In this document: piece after piece, positions 17,705 through 26,930 of the stretch
How positions within the stretch are numbered: position 1 is the stretch's first letter
How the letters are laid out: each line of letters opens with the position of its first letter
Assembly: GCF_030719035.1 (NCBI RefSeq)
Contig: NZ_CP132203.1
Coordinates: 3,986,501-4,050,500 of the forward strand
Direction: 5' to 3'
Length of the DNA stretch: 64,000 nucleotides
From: Hahella sp. HNIBRBA332
GTDB lineage: Bacteria; Pseudomonadota; Gammaproteobacteria; Pseudomonadales; Oleiphilaceae
The notes under the pieces: generated by a model
The model's database searches: none
Told to the model about the DNA's origin: nothing
What the model saw: the letters and a program-made list of their open reading frames with translations, nothing else
Translations under genes and position numbers: made by a program

Positions 17705-18979
17705 CTAATCGTTCTTAACTTTTTCATCCGGAAGCTGAAACAGATCCCGCAACCAGCCGCTCACTTCCTGACGCCCTTCCGCGGAAGCGCGACGAACCTG
17801 AACGGTAGGATGGTGTATCAGCTTATTGGTGAGTCCATGAGCCAGCATGCGCAGGACGGATTCGGGGTCGTCCCCCCGGTTAAGCAGTCTGATGGCTTTC
17901 TGCAGCTCTGCGTCACGGACGCCTTCCGCCTGGTCGCGAAAGCGCCGCAAAACCGACACCGAATCAAGAGCGCGCAGATGATACATGAAATCCGCAGCGC
18001 CTGCCGCAATCAAACGCTTCGCTTCTTCAGCGGCGCCTTCTCGCGACTTCATGTTGTCTTCGATGACCTGACGCAGATCGTCCACGGTATAGAGGTATAC
18101 GTCGGCGAGTTCGCTGACTTCTTCTTCTATGTCTCTGGGAACAGCAATATCCACCATAAACATGGGTTTATGCTTGCGTCGCTTGAGCGCCTTCTCCACC
18201 GCGCCTTTGCCAAGAATAGGCAGCGGGCTGGCGGTGGAAGCGATAACGATATCCGCACGGTGCAGATATTCCGGAATGTCGGAGAGACCTATGGCGCTGC
18301 CATGGAATTCGGCGGCCAGATCTCTGGCCCGGGAGAGCGTACGATTGGCGACAATCAGCGAACGCACCCCGGCGCGATACAAATGACGCGCCACCAGTTC
18401 GATTGTCTCGCCAGCGCCAATCAACAGAGCGGTATTCTGCGCCATACTGGAGAAAATGTGCGACGCCATGCTCACCGCCGCATAAGCAACAGAGACCGGG
18501 TTTTCACCGATGGCGGTTTCAGTCCGCACCCGCTTCGCTACAGCGAAAGCGTGCTGGAAAAGGCGATCCAAGGGGCCGCCTAACGAACCAGCGGCTCTAC
18601 CGGAAGCATGCGCTTCTTTCATCTGCCCAAGAATCTGAGGCTCGCCCAACACCATAGAATCAATGCCGCTGGCGACGCGCATCATGTGCTGCGCAGCGTC
18701 CTCATCATTATATATATTGCAGCAGGCTTTCAGTTCGGTGAGGCTGACTTGATGGTACTGTCCAAGCCACTCTATCAGGCTTATTTCATCCGGTTCTCCC
18801 GGCGTGGAGCAGTACAACTCCGTGCGATTGCACGTAGACAGGATCGTGACTTCGTCGATGTCGGGGCGGCAGCGCAGGCGCCCCAATGCATCGGCCATCT
18901 TTTCCGGGCCGAACGCCACCTTCTCCCGGATCGCAACCGGGGCGGTTTTATGATTAATACTTATAACAAAAAGCGCCAT
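17705..18979 (-). CDS. hemA: Glutamyl-tRNA reductase HemA
   Basis: First committed enzyme of C5-pathway haem synthesis, reducing Glu-tRNA to glutamate-1-semialdehyde with NADPH. The start is set at 18979 to give the family N-terminus MALFVISINHKTAPVAIREK and 424 residues; the open frame runs 19 codons further up. The catalytic cysteine is Cys50 in STCNRTELY, and the nucleotide-binding segment ALLIGAGETIELVARHL follows. A long C-terminal helix forms the dimer spine. It heads the hemA-prfA-prmC-moeB group and is divergent from the TPR lipoprotein gene. Confidence 0.95.
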   Translation of the reverse strand: MALFVISINHKTAPVAIREKVAFGPEKMADALGRLRCRPDIDEVTILSTCNRTELYCSTPGEPDEISLIEWLGQYHQVSLTELKACCNIYNDEDAAQHMMRVASGIDSMVLGEPQILGQMKEAHASGRAAGSLGGPLDRLFQHAFAVAKRVRTETAIGENPVSVAYAAVSMASHIFSSMAQNTALLIGAGETIELVARHLYRAGVRSLIVANRTLSRARDLAAEFHGSAIGLSDIPEYLHRADIVIASTASPLPILGKGAVEKALKRRKHKPMFMVDIAVPRDIEEEVSELADVYLYTVDDLRQVIEDNMKSREGAAEEAKRLIAAGAADFMYHLRALDSVSVLRRFRDQAEGVRDAELQKAIRLLNRGDDPESVLRMLAHGLTNKLIHHPTVQVRRASAEGRQEVSGWLRDLFQLPDEKVKND

Positions 18980-19268
18980 AACAACCAGGACATCTCCCAA
19001 GCCGGCGACCATTTTAACGCGCTGACCGCTGCGCACAATGACTTATCTTAAAAAATATACCGAAATCACGACGGCGAAGTTTTAATCTAGAACAAATTAT
19101 AGGCGGCCAATCCCGAATTTTCCGCTTCCGGCGCCCTCCCTCAGCTCAGTCGAAAAGCATTGCAAAATAAACTACGAAGAGCAGGATTTACCTCACATCA
19201 ACAAAGGCTTTGAGCGGTTAACAAGCTTTAATGAATAGAGCTATGCTAAGTAGGAGGTATATGCTAGC

Positions 19269-21101
19269 TTGTCAGCAAACCTCTCGATAAAACGTCATAA
19301 GACCGGTAATAAGATAGTATCAATGAAATATTTGCATCGAGCGCTGCTCAGCGCGGTGGTTTGTGTTGTTTTCCCCGGTTGCAGTCAGATCGCCGGCCTG
19401 CAAAAAACACAAGAGGTGACGGACCCCGTCACACAACGCCCCATCCCGGTGCTCCAAGCCTACGACGACTCCGAGCTTGCTCCCGCCCCGGACGAACAAT
19501 CTCCATATCCGCAACAATTCAGCCGCTCCACGCTGTTGGACTTGCTTACCGCCGAAATCGCGGGGCAGCGTGGCCAAGTTGACATGTTGTTGCAAAATTA
19601 CCTGAAAGTCGCCCGCGAAACTCGCGACATCGGCGTTATACGCCGGGCCCTCAACGCCGCACAATATATAAAAGATGACGCGGCCATGACCGAAATGACG
19701 CTGCTGTGGACCGAAGTGGAGCCAGAGAACGTAGACGCCCACCAATTGGCCGCCTTCCAGCTCATTAAGCAAAAGCAGTATCCAGAAGCGCTGTCTCATA
19801 TGGAGCATGTGCTGGAACTTGAAGGACCGACAACGTTCGACCGCCTCGCCGTCCATGCCAAAAACCTGACCGACGAGGAAAAGAAAGAGCTGCTCAACCT
19901 GTACCAAAAGATCCTGGAGCGCCACCCAGAGAACGGCGAACTCATGTACGGCTATGCCGTGCTGCAGGAAATCAATGGCATGGAGGAAGCCGCTCTCGCC
20001 AGTACCGATCCACTGCTGAAGACCTCTCCGGATAATCCGGCGGTGATCGCCTTGCGGGCTCGCCTGCTGAAAAGCGTCAAAGGCGTTGATGTTTCTCTCG
20101 CCTATTTGAAAAAGCAGTACGCCAAGCATCCTGATGAAGTACAAGTAGGCGCGCTATACGCCCGCACGCAGATTGAAGCGCACAATTTCGACGCCGCACA
20201 GTCTATATATAAAGAGCTGATGAATCGCTTCCCGAATACGCCGCACCTCAAGCTCTCTTATGCGCTGGTCTCTCTGGAAAATCAGCATACACAGGAAGCC
20301 CGCAAGCATTTAGAAGAACTGGTCAAGCAAGGGCAGCATCTCAATGAAGCTCACTTTTATCTGGCGCGCATCGCCGACCAGGAAGACAGAGTCGAAGACG
20401 CCATCCAGCATTACCAGAACGTGACCCGTGGCGGCCATTACTTCAACGCCCTCGCGCGTTCCGCCTATCTCCTGATCCGCTCAGGCCGCCAAAGCGAAGC
20501 GGAAGCCGCGTTCACCGAAGCCCGGGAAAATTTGCCTTCCCAGGCCAGCCAGTTATGGGAATTGCAAATCAATCTCATGTTGGAATTGGATGACCTCGAC
20601 GCCGCGCTGAAGCTTTCAGACCAAGCGGTAGAGGAGTACCCCGAAGACCTGCAACTGCTGTACGCCAGGGCCATGCTGAAAGACCGTATGGGATTACTGG
20701 AAGGTATGGAGGACGATCTGCGCCATATCATTGCGCTTGATCCAGATAACGCCGTCGCACTTAATGCACTGGGCTACACCCTCGCGGACCGCACTGAACG
20801 CACCCAAGAGGCATACAATCTGATCAACAAAGCGTTGGAGCTGGACCCCGGCAATCCCGCCATACTTGATAGCATGGGCTGGGTGCTGTTCCGCTTAGGC
20901 AAGTCCGGCGAAGCAGTCGGATTCCTCCAGGAAGCCTACTCCAAGTTTCCTGACCCGGAGGTCGCCTCTCATTTAGGTGAAGTGCTCTGGTCCCTCGGCA
21001 GACAGGACGATGCAAAAAATATTTGGCGTGAAGCGCTGAACACAAAACCTGATCACCGGCTTCTGAATGAGACCTTGAAGCGCCTGGACGTAGACCTTTA
21101 A
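19269..21101 (+). CDS. TPR-repeat outer-membrane lipoprotein (unnamed)
   Basis: A protein of about 600 residues with many tetratricopeptide repeats, the position equivalent of the TPR gene next to lolB in Pseudomonas. The N-terminal hydrophobic stretch ends VVFPGC, an atypical lipobox (Pro at -2), so lipidation is likely but not certain. Repeats run from about residue 85 to the C-terminus; the clearest are near the end (NAVALNALGYTLADRTERTQ, then NPAILDSMGWVLFRLGKSGE). Start is ambiguous: TTG at 19269 has an excellent AGGAGGT ten bases upstream, while ATG at 19323 has none. Function is unknown; TPR lipoproteins usually scaffold envelope complexes. Confidence 0.82.
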   Translation: MSANLSIKRHKTGNKIVSMKYLHRALLSAVVCVVFPGCSQIAGLQKTQEVTDPVTQRPIPVLQAYDDSELAPAPDEQSPYPQQFSRSTLLDLLTAEIAGQRGQVDMLLQNYLKVARETRDIGVIRRALNAAQYIKDDAAMTEMTLLWTEVEPENVDAHQLAAFQLIKQKQYPEALSHMEHVLELEGPTTFDRLAVHAKNLTDEEKKELLNLYQKILERHPENGELMYGYAVLQEINGMEEAALASTDPLLKTSPDNPAVIALRARLLKSVKGVDVSLAYLKKQYAKHPDEVQVGALYARTQIEAHNFDAAQSIYKELMNRFPNTPHLKLSYALVSLENQHTQEARKHLEELVKQGQHLNEAHFYLARIADQEDRVEDAIQHYQNVTRGGHYFNALARSAYLLIRSGRQSEAEAAFTEARENLPSQASQLWELQINLMLELDDLDAALKLSDQAVEEYPEDLQLLYARAMLKDRMGLLEGMEDDLRHIIALDPDNAVALNALGYTLADRTERTQEAYNLINKALELDPGNPAILDSMGWVLFRLGKSGEAVGFLQEAYSKFPDPEVASHLGEVLWSLGRQDDAKNIWREALNTKPDHRLLNETLKRLDVDL

Positions 21102-21120
21102 TTCCCTCACAACCTATTTT

Positions 21121-21144
21121 CGGGCGGGAGCCTCATCCCGCCCG
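21121..21144. other. Stable intergenic hairpin before lolB
   Basis: CGGGCGGGA and TCCCGCCCG form a perfect 9-bp GC-rich stem with a 6-base loop. No T run follows on the plus strand, so it is more likely an mRNA-stabilising or processing stem between the TPR gene and lolB than a full terminator. Confidence 0.5.
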
Positions 21145-21186
21145 ACTGCCGATTCGGCCAAGCCATCCATATAACGGACGCGATAG

Positions 21187-21807
21187 ATGTCAAAAACATT
21201 TTCTGGCGGACGCCTTCTTGCCGCCCTGCTTACAACACTGGTCGCTTTAAGCGGTTGTCAGCTAGTTCCCCCCAAAGAAACAACCCTGAATGAACCAAGT
21301 GACTGGCCGCAACGCAAAAGCGCCCTACTGGCGTTCGACCACTGGCGACTACAAGGCAAACTAAGCGTACGCAGAGGAGACCGATTGGATAGCGCCCTCA
21401 TCAATGAGTGGAGCCAGCAGGGTGACCGCTTCGCCATTCATGTTTCTTCTTCTTTATTAGGATTAGGCGCAACACAGATAGAAGGCTCGCCAAAAGGCAT
21501 CCGCCTTTCACAACCCGATAACGAACCATTATTCTCCGAACGCCCACAGCAACTATTGGAGCACGCTCTCGGATGGTCAATTCCTATTGAGTCACTCCCC
21601 TATTGGGTGCGCGGCGTGCCTGACGCGAAAGAGTCTAACCAACTTACATTCAGCGTTGATGGCGAGCTGGTCAGCATCGAGCAGAATGGCTGGTTGATAG
21701 AATATGGTCGCTTCAAACAGGTCGGCGACCTGTCGCTACCGGAAAAAATCACCCTTACCAGCGAAGACGCCCGCGTCAAGATGGCCATAACGGAGTGGCG
21801 TCCCTAA
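21187..21807 (+). CDS. lolB: Outer-membrane lipoprotein receptor LolB
   Basis: LolB accepts lipoproteins from periplasmic LolA and inserts them in the outer membrane. Of 206 residues, a signal peptide ends at the lipobox LSGC (Cys24). The mature part shows the family start (WRLQGKLSVRRGDRLDSALINEW) and the amphipathic half-barrel pattern. It is followed at once by ispE, as in Pseudomonas and E. coli. Confidence 0.93.
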   Translation: MSKTFSGGRLLAALLTTLVALSGCQLVPPKETTLNEPSDWPQRKSALLAFDHWRLQGKLSVRRGDRLDSALINEWSQQGDRFAIHVSSSLLGLGATQIEGSPKGIRLSQPDNEPLFSERPQQLLEHALGWSIPIESLPYWVRGVPDAKESNQLTFSVDGELVSIEQNGWLIEYGRFKQVGDLSLPEKITLTSEDARVKMAITEWRP

Positions 21808-21857
21808 GCGCCACAGTCTCAGCCGAACAATCACCAGCTTTCATCTACTCACCCTCT

Positions 21858-22748
21858 ATGCGCAACGAAACCCTGACACTAAGCTCTCCAGCGAAACTTA
21901 ATCTTTTTCTGCACATCACTGGCAGACGCCCCGATGGCTACCACGAACTGCAAACGCTGTTTCAACTGCTGGATTACGGCGACCTCCTGAGCTTCACTCC
22001 TAGAGATGATCAACGCATAACGCTGGAGCCAAACCTCCCTGGCGTGCCGGAAGCAGATAATCTCATCATAAAAGCCGCCCATTTACTGAAAGAGCACATG
22101 ACGGCGACAAGCCCAGCCATGATCGAGCAAATCAGAGGAGTCTCCATTTATATAGACAAGAAGCTGCCAATGGGCGGCGGCATCGGCGGCGGCAGTTCAA
22201 ACGCAGCGACAACGTTATTAGCGCTAAATAAATTGTGGAATGCAGATCTTGATACCAAGACTCTGGCTGCATTGGGACTAAAACTCGGCGCGGACGTCCC
22301 CGTATTCGTCCACGGCTCGACGGCTTTCGCTGAAGGCGTGGGAGACATTCTCCACCCCGCCGACACTCAGGAAAAATGGTATTTAGTCATCCACCCGAAC
22401 CTTCACATCTCTACCGCTAAAATTTTTTCAGATAAGTGGTTGACAAGAGACACACCAAAAAGCACAATAGCGCCCGCTCTTGAGGGAGATCTCGAAAACC
22501 TCCGAAACGACTGTGAAACAGTGGTTTGCAGGATGTACCCAGAGATTCGCGAGGCGATAAATTGGCTAGATCAATTTTCGCCAGCTAGATTAACCGGAAC
22601 AGGGGCCTGCATCTTTGCAAGCTTCTCCGAAAAAAAGCGAGCGGAATATGTTCTCTCCCAAATGCCGACAAAATATCACGGCTTTGTCGCCAAGAGCATT
22701 AATGAGTCGCCAGTTCATTCAGAACTCAAAAAATGGCGTCATCATTAA
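21858..22748 (+). CDS. ispE: 4-diphosphocytidyl-2-C-methyl-D-erythritol kinase IspE
   Basis: GHMP-family kinase of the MEP isoprenoid pathway, phosphorylating the 2-hydroxyl of CDP-methylerythritol. The N-terminus LSSPAKLNLFLHITGRRPDG is typical, and the glycine-rich ATP loop PMGGGIGGGSSNAAT is near residues 105-119. The C-terminal GHMP motif is LTGTGACIFASF. ATG at 21858 gives 296 residues; the frame is open from GTG 21795, which would overlap lolB by 13 bp. Confidence 0.95.
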   Translation: MRNETLTLSSPAKLNLFLHITGRRPDGYHELQTLFQLLDYGDLLSFTPRDDQRITLEPNLPGVPEADNLIIKAAHLLKEHMTATSPAMIEQIRGVSIYIDKKLPMGGGIGGGSSNAATTLLALNKLWNADLDTKTLAALGLKLGADVPVFVHGSTAFAEGVGDILHPADTQEKWYLVIHPNLHISTAKIFSDKWLTRDTPKSTIAPALEGDLENLRNDCETVVCRMYPEIREAINWLDQFSPARLTGTGACIFASFSEKKRAEYVLSQMPTKYHGFVAKSINESPVHSELKKWRHH

Positions 22749-22774
22749 AACTGATAGCAGAAATGCGACTCCAC

Positions 22775-22849
22775 TGGGGTGTAGCCAAGCGGTAAGGCAG
22801 CGGGTTTTGATCCCGTCATGCGTAGGTTCGAATCCTACCACCCCAGCCA
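22775..22849 (+). tRNA. tRNA-Gln (anticodon TTG)
   Basis: A 75-nt cloverleaf with acceptor TGGGGTG paired to CACCCCA, anticodon loop TTTTGAT (anticodon at 22807-22809), T-loop TTCGAAT and encoded CCA. It sits between ispE and prs, the same place as in Pseudomonas. Confidence 0.97.
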
Positions 22850-22913
22850 ACTTCCAAACCCATTCCTTTAAAAATTCATTATTTGCCTAGACGCTATTAT
22901 GAAGGTACGTCCC

Positions 22914-23858
22914 GTGTCCAAGTTAATGGTTTTTACCGGCCAAGCAAACCCCGAACTAGCCAAGAACGTTGTTGATACGCTCCATATCCCTATGGGCGCC
23001 GCCTCCGTCACCCGCTTCAGCGACGGTGAAGTATCGGTGGAAATCAACGAAAACGTGCGCGGCCGGGACGTTTTCATCATTCAGCCTACTTGTGCGCCCA
23101 CCAATGATAATTTGATGGAGCTGGTGGTTATGGCTGATGCGCTCAGAAGAGCTTCGGCAGGTAGAATCACTGCAGTCATTCCCTATTACGGTTATGCTCG
23201 TCAGGATCGCAGACCCCGTTCTTCCCGTGTCCCCATCAGCGCCAAAGTCGTTGCGGACATACTTACCGGCGTCGGCATCAATCGCGTACTGACCGTCGAT
23301 CTTCACGCAGACCAGATTCAAGGCTTCTTCCACATCCCAGTGGATAACGCTTACGCCACCCCGGTCATGCTTGACGATATCGAGCGTCGCAATTTTGAAA
23401 ATTTCGTTGTCGTCTCCCCGGATGTTGGTGGCGTTGTGCGCGCCCGCGCATTCGCCAAGCGACTGGACGACGCCGATCTGGCGATCATCGACAAACGTCG
23501 CCCACGCGCCAACGAAGCTCAGGTCATGCATATTATCGGCGAAGTACAGGATAAAGTTTGCATCCTGGTCGACGACATCGTGGACACAGCAGGCACCCTC
23601 TGCAAAGCCGCCAACGCACTGAAAGAGCACGGCGCCAGCAAAGTTATCGCTTACATCACCCACCCTGTACTGTCCGGTCCAGCTATCGAGAACATCGAAA
23701 ACTCCGTACTGGACGAGCTTGTAGTCACCGACACAATTCCATTGAGTGACAAAGCCCAGAAATGTGATAAAATCCGCCAGCTTTCTTTGGCGGGCCTATT
23801 GGCCGAATCGATTCGTCGCGTTTGCAACGAAGAGTCGATCAGCGCCATGTTCGGATAA
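22914..23858 (+). CDS. prs: Ribose-phosphate pyrophosphokinase
   Basis: Makes PRPP from ribose-5-phosphate and ATP for nucleotide, histidine and tryptophan synthesis. The start is GTG at 22914, giving the family N-terminus MSKLMVFTGQANPELA and 314 residues, with AAGG upstream; the ATG at 22899 has no ribosome site. Conserved segments are YYGYARQDRRPRSRVP-like, DLHADQIQGFF and the PRPP loop CILVDDIVDTAGTLCKAA. Confidence 0.96.
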   Translation: MSKLMVFTGQANPELAKNVVDTLHIPMGAASVTRFSDGEVSVEINENVRGRDVFIIQPTCAPTNDNLMELVVMADALRRASAGRITAVIPYYGYARQDRRPRSSRVPISAKVVADILTGVGINRVLTVDLHADQIQGFFHIPVDNAYATPVMLDDIERRNFENFVVVSPDVGGVVRARAFAKRLDDADLAIIDKRRPRANEAQVMHIIGEVQDKVCILVDDIVDTAGTLCKAANALKEHGASKVIAYITHPVLSGPAIENIENSVLDELVVTDTIPLSDKAQKCDKIRQLSLAGLLAESIRRVCNEESISAMFG

Positions 23859-23885
23859 TTATCCCGCCATATTCGGGATAAAGCG

Positions 23886-23918
23886 ACAAAGCTTCCTTCA
23901 GGGAAGCTTTGTTTGTTT
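23886..23918 (+). terminator. Intrinsic terminator after prs
   Basis: An 11-bp perfect stem (ACAAAGCTTCC with GGAAGCTTTGT, loop of 5) is followed by TTGTTTAA. It separates prs from rplY. Confidence 0.8.
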
Positions 23919-24004
23919 AAGACACCGGCGATTGTCGACCGGTAACCACAACGCCCTTCAGGTCTGGTCGCGGGCCTGCCGGGTTTAAAACTGAGGAAAT
24001 AATC

Positions 24005-24631
24005 ATGAGTAATGAATTTAGCTTAAACGCTGAAAAGCGTGACGTTCAGGGGAAAGGTGCGAGCCGCCGCCTACGTCGCGTAGACGGCAAGGTTCCTGGC
24101 ATCATCTACGGCGGCGAAACTGCGCCCGTAGCCATTTCTGTCAGCCATAACCAACTGAGCCGCGCCCTGCAGAATGAAGCGTTCTACTCTCACATTCTGA
24201 CTCTGGACGTTGAAGGAACTAATGAGTCCGTCATCCTGAAAGATCTGCAACGCCACCCATACAAGCCGATCATCATGCACGCAGACTTCCTGCGCGTACA
24301 AAAAGATCAGAAGCTGCACGTAAACGTTCCTCTGCACTTCATCAACGAAGACAAGTGTGAAGGCGTACGTCAAGGCGGCGGCAACATCACTCACCAGCAA
24401 ACAGAAGTTGAGGTAGTGTGTCTGCCTGCCAACCTGCCTGAGTTCATTGAAGTCGACATGACCTCCGTTCAGATCGAGCAGATTCTGCACCTTTCTGACC
24501 TGAAACTGCCTGAAGGCGTTGAGCTGGCCGAGCTGGTAAAAGGCGCGGACCACGACCTGCCTGTTGTTGCAGTACACAAGCCAAAAGGCGCCAAGGCTGA
24601 CGAAGCTGAAGGCGAAGGCGAGGCTGAATAA
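24005..24631 (+). CDS. rplY: Ribosomal protein L25, long Ctc form
   Basis: 5S-rRNA-binding 50S protein of 208 residues. The N-terminal L25 domain (about 1-95; RDVQGKGASRRLRRVDGKVPGIIYGG) is joined to the TL5/Ctc C-terminal beta domain (about 100-190), with an acidic Ala/Glu tail. E. coli has only the first domain (94 aa); Pseudomonas and many others have this long form. GAGGA lies upstream of the ATG. pth follows after six bases. Confidence 0.95.
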   Translation: MSNEFSLNAEKRDVQGKGASRRLRRVDGKVPGIIYGGETAPVAISVSHNQLSRALQNEAFYSHILTLDVEGTNESVILKDLQRHPYKPIIMHADFLRVQKDQKLHVNVPLHFINEDKCEGVRQGGGNITHQQTEVEVVCLPANLPEFIEVDMTSVQIEQILHLSDLKLPEGVELAELVKGADHDLPVVAVHKPKGAKADEAEGEGEAE

Positions 24632-24637
24632 GGCTCC

Positions 24638-25225
24638 ATGTCGAAGCCTGTTCGCGCCATTGTCGGGCTGGGAAATCCCGGCCCCGACTATGCCCAGACC
24701 CGGCATAACGCCGGGGCTCTCTGGTTAGAGCATCTAGCCAGAAGGAAAGGGCAATTCTTAAGACCGGACAAAAAGCTTCACGGTGACTACGGCAAAATAT
24801 CCATCGCCGGCGAAGACATCCATTTATTATTTCCCACCACCTTTATGAATCGCAGCGGTCAATCCGTTCTGAGCCTCAGTCAATTCTACAAAATCGAACT
24901 GGAAAACATACTGGTGGCGCACGATGAACTCGACATTGACGCCGGAACGCTTCGCCTCAAATTTGGCGGCGGACACGGAGGGCACAATGGCCTGCGCGAT
25001 ATCATCCGCTGCTTCGGCGGAAATAAAGACTTCCCCCGCATGCGACTCGGAATCGGCCACCCCGGAGATAAAAGCAAAGTGACAGGCCACGTCCTGGGAA
25101 GAATCAACAAAGAGGACATGGACAAGCTGGAATCAGCATTTTATCAGCTGGACACCCACCTGGAGGCAATCATTTCCGGCCAGTGGGACACCGCCATGAA
25201 CCGCCTGCACAGCTTTCGCGCCTGA
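24638..25225 (+). CDS. pth: Peptidyl-tRNA hydrolase
   Basis: Recycles peptidyl-tRNA released from stalled ribosomes. 195 residues with the family signature IVGLGNPGPDYAQTRHNAG, where His23 is the catalytic base. Further conserved segments are TFMNRSGQSV, VAHDELDIDAG and GGGHGGHNGLRDI. Co-transcribed with rplY. Confidence 0.97.
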   Translation: MSKPVRAIVGLGNPGPDYAQTRHNAGALWLEHLARRKGQFLRPDKKLHGDYGKISIAGEDIHLLFPTTFMNRSGQSVLSLSQFYKIELENILVAHDELDIDAGTLRLKFGGGHGGHNGLRDIIRCFGGNKDFPRMRLGIGHPGDKSKVTGHVLGRINKEDMDKLESAFYQLDTHLEAIISGQWDTAMNRLHSFRA

Positions 25226-25269
25226 CGCAATTCCTCCCCAGCTAACTGGCTCACGCCTCTTCGAATGCG

Positions 25270-25360
25270 TATAATTTGCGCCCACTAACGCGCCTAAAGC
25301 GCACCGGTTTCAAGATCACCACCCGCAGCCCTCAAAGTTTGAGCCTGCGGCTTAGTTTTT
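25270..25360 (+). ncRNA. Possible small RNA or pth terminator region
   Basis: A TATAAT hexamer lies at 25270-25275. A two-part hairpin ends in a T run: CCGCAG 25323-25328 with CTGCGG 25345-25350, an inner CTCAAA/TTTGAG pair, then CTTAGTTTTT. A small GCGC-CTAAA-GCGC hairpin lies between them. Either a transcript of about 75 nt is made here or the terminator simply ends the rplY-pth message. The -35 region is poor, so the terminator reading is the safer part. Confidence 0.4.
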
Positions 25361-25467
25361 CCGCCTTCCACCCCAGACAGCAAGTTATTGCAATGTCTGC
25401 GCAGGATGGGCCGACGAGACTTAGTAGAGACCTAATTACTTAAATTTCCGAGCTTTGAGGACATATC

Positions 25468-26559
25468 ATGGGATTTAATTGCGGCATAGTCGGACTCCCT
25501 AACGTAGGCAAATCAACTCTGTTCAACGCACTCACCCAAGCGGGCATCGACGCCGAAAACTTCCCTTTTTGCACCATTGAGCCCAACTCTGGCATCGTCG
25601 CCATGCCCGACCCTCGACTGCAAAAGCTGGCGGAAATCGTCAAACCGCAGAAAGTCATCCCAACCACCATGGAGTTTGTCGATATCGCAGGCCTGGTGGC
25701 CGGAGCTTCCAAGGGAGAAGGCCTAGGAAACCAGTTTCTGGCGAACATCAGACAGACCGACGCCATCGCTCACGTAGTGCGCTGCTTTGCAGATGAAAAT
25801 GTGGTTCACGTGGCGAATAAAGTCGATCCAGCCGCCGATATCGACGTCATCAATACTGAGCTGGCTCTCGCCGACCTGGACACAGTAGAAAAAGGCATTA
25901 AGCGAATCTCGCGCATCGCCAAAGGCGGGGATAAATTCGCCAAACAGCAAATTGAGGTGATGGAAAAATTACTGCCGCACCTGAACGAAGCCAAGCCCGT
26001 ACGCGCTTTGAGTCTCAGCGCAGAGGAAATGCTGGCGATCAGAGAGTTATGCTTGCTAACCGTAAAGCCAACCATGTATATCGCCAACGTTGCTGAAGAC
26101 GGTTTTGAAAACAACCCTCACCTCGACGTAGTGAGAGCTATCGCAGAAAAAGAAGGCGCTATCGTCGTCCCTATCTGCAACAAGCTGGAATCTGAAATCG
26201 CAGAACTGGAAGACGAAGAGAAAGCCGAATTCCTGGCCGATCTCGGCATGGAAGAGCCCGGTCTTGACCGCGTCATCCGAGCGGGCTACAAACTCCTTGG
26301 CTTACAAACCTACTTTACCGCAGGCGTCAAAGAAGTTCGCGCATGGACTGTCAAGATCGGCGCCACCGCGCCACAGGCGGCAGGCGTCATCCACTCCGAC
26401 TTCGAACGCGGATTTATCAGAGCGGAAGTCGTCGGCTACAAAGACTTCACCTCCTTCAATGGCGAACAAGGGGCTAAAGAAGCAGGAAAATGGCGCCTGG
26501 AAGGCAAGGAGTACATCGTTCAGGACGGCGACGTCATTCATTTCAGATTTAACGTGTAA
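25468..26559 (+). CDS. ychF: Redox-regulated Obg-like ATPase YchF
   Basis: A 363-residue OBG-family P-loop protein that binds ribosomes and prefers ATP over GTP. The G1 loop GLPNVGKST is at 8-16, the G3 region DIAGLV follows, and a coiled-coil insertion precedes the C-terminal TGS domain (from about residue 278; YFTAGVKEVRAWTVKIG). TTGAGGA lies before the ATG. The order pth-ychF is conserved. Confidence 0.96.
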   Translation: MGFNCGIVGLPNVGKSTLFNALTQAGIDAENFPFCTIEPNSGIVAMPDPRLQKLAEIVKPQKVIPTTMEFVDIAGLVAGASKGEGLGNQFLANIRQTDAIAHVVRCFADENVVHVANKVDPAADIDVINTELALADLDTVEKGIKRISRIAKGGDKFAKQQIEVMEKLLPHLNEAKPVRALSLSAEEMLAIRELCLLTVKPTMYIANVAEDGFENNPHLDVVRAIAEKEGAIVVPICNKLESEIAELEDEEKAEFLADLGMEEPGLDRVIRAGYKLLGLQTYFTAGVKEVRAWTVKIGATAPQAAGVIHSDFERGFIRAEVVGYKDFTSFNGEQGAKEAGKWRLEGKEYIVQDGDVIHFRFNV

Positions 26560-26576
26560 ACTGATGATTTTTAGGG

Positions 26577-26605
26577 TTGACAAGCCCTGCAAAAAACAAC
26601 AGAAT
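26577..26605 (+). promoter_or_regulatory. Sigma-70 promoter of tRNA-Met
   Basis: A perfect TTGACA at 26577-26582 is followed by a 17-bp spacer and CAGAAT at 26600-26605. A GC-rich discriminator (ACGCGCC) follows, typical of stringently controlled stable-RNA promoters. Confidence 0.75.
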
Positions 26606-26623
26606 ACGCGCCTCAAATGAGAC

Positions 26624-26700
26624 GGCAAGGTAGCTCAGTTGGTTAGAGCACAGCACTCATAATGCTGGGGTCGGCGGTTCAAATCCGCCCCTTGCTACCA
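26624..26700 (+). tRNA. tRNA-Met, elongator (anticodon CAT)
   Basis: A 77-nt cloverleaf with encoded CCA. The anticodon arm CAGCA-CTCATAA-TGCTG and D-arm match the elongator tRNA-Met of E. coli closely. It has its own promoter and terminator. Confidence 0.95.
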
Positions 26701-26707
26701 AGTTTCG

Positions 26708-26736
26708 AAAGCCCGCTTATAAAGCGGGCTTTTTTG
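26708..26736 (+). terminator. Terminator of tRNA-Met
   Basis: A 10-bp stem (AAGCCCGCTT with AAGCGGGCTT, loop of 3) is followed by a T run. Confidence 0.9.
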
Positions 26737-26930
26737 TTTCTACCCGTCCATTCCCTGCACCATCATCACGCATCAAACGACCAAAACGCATCGAAATATA
26801 GCCCCTCTATTTCCAGTGTGTACTTTTGTTAATAAAATCAACAAAATAACAAAAAAAATTCTCGGCATACCGTGGATTTTTCGGATAGACGGACTATCCT
26901 TAATGGGGTAGCTACATTCGAGGTTAAGAC

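Noticed and set aside
19261..19290. Nine-codon frame right after an AGGAGGT, before the TPR gene, as a possible leader peptide
   Set aside because: The ATG is too close to the ribosome site and no attenuator hairpin follows; the site fits the TTG start at 19269 better.
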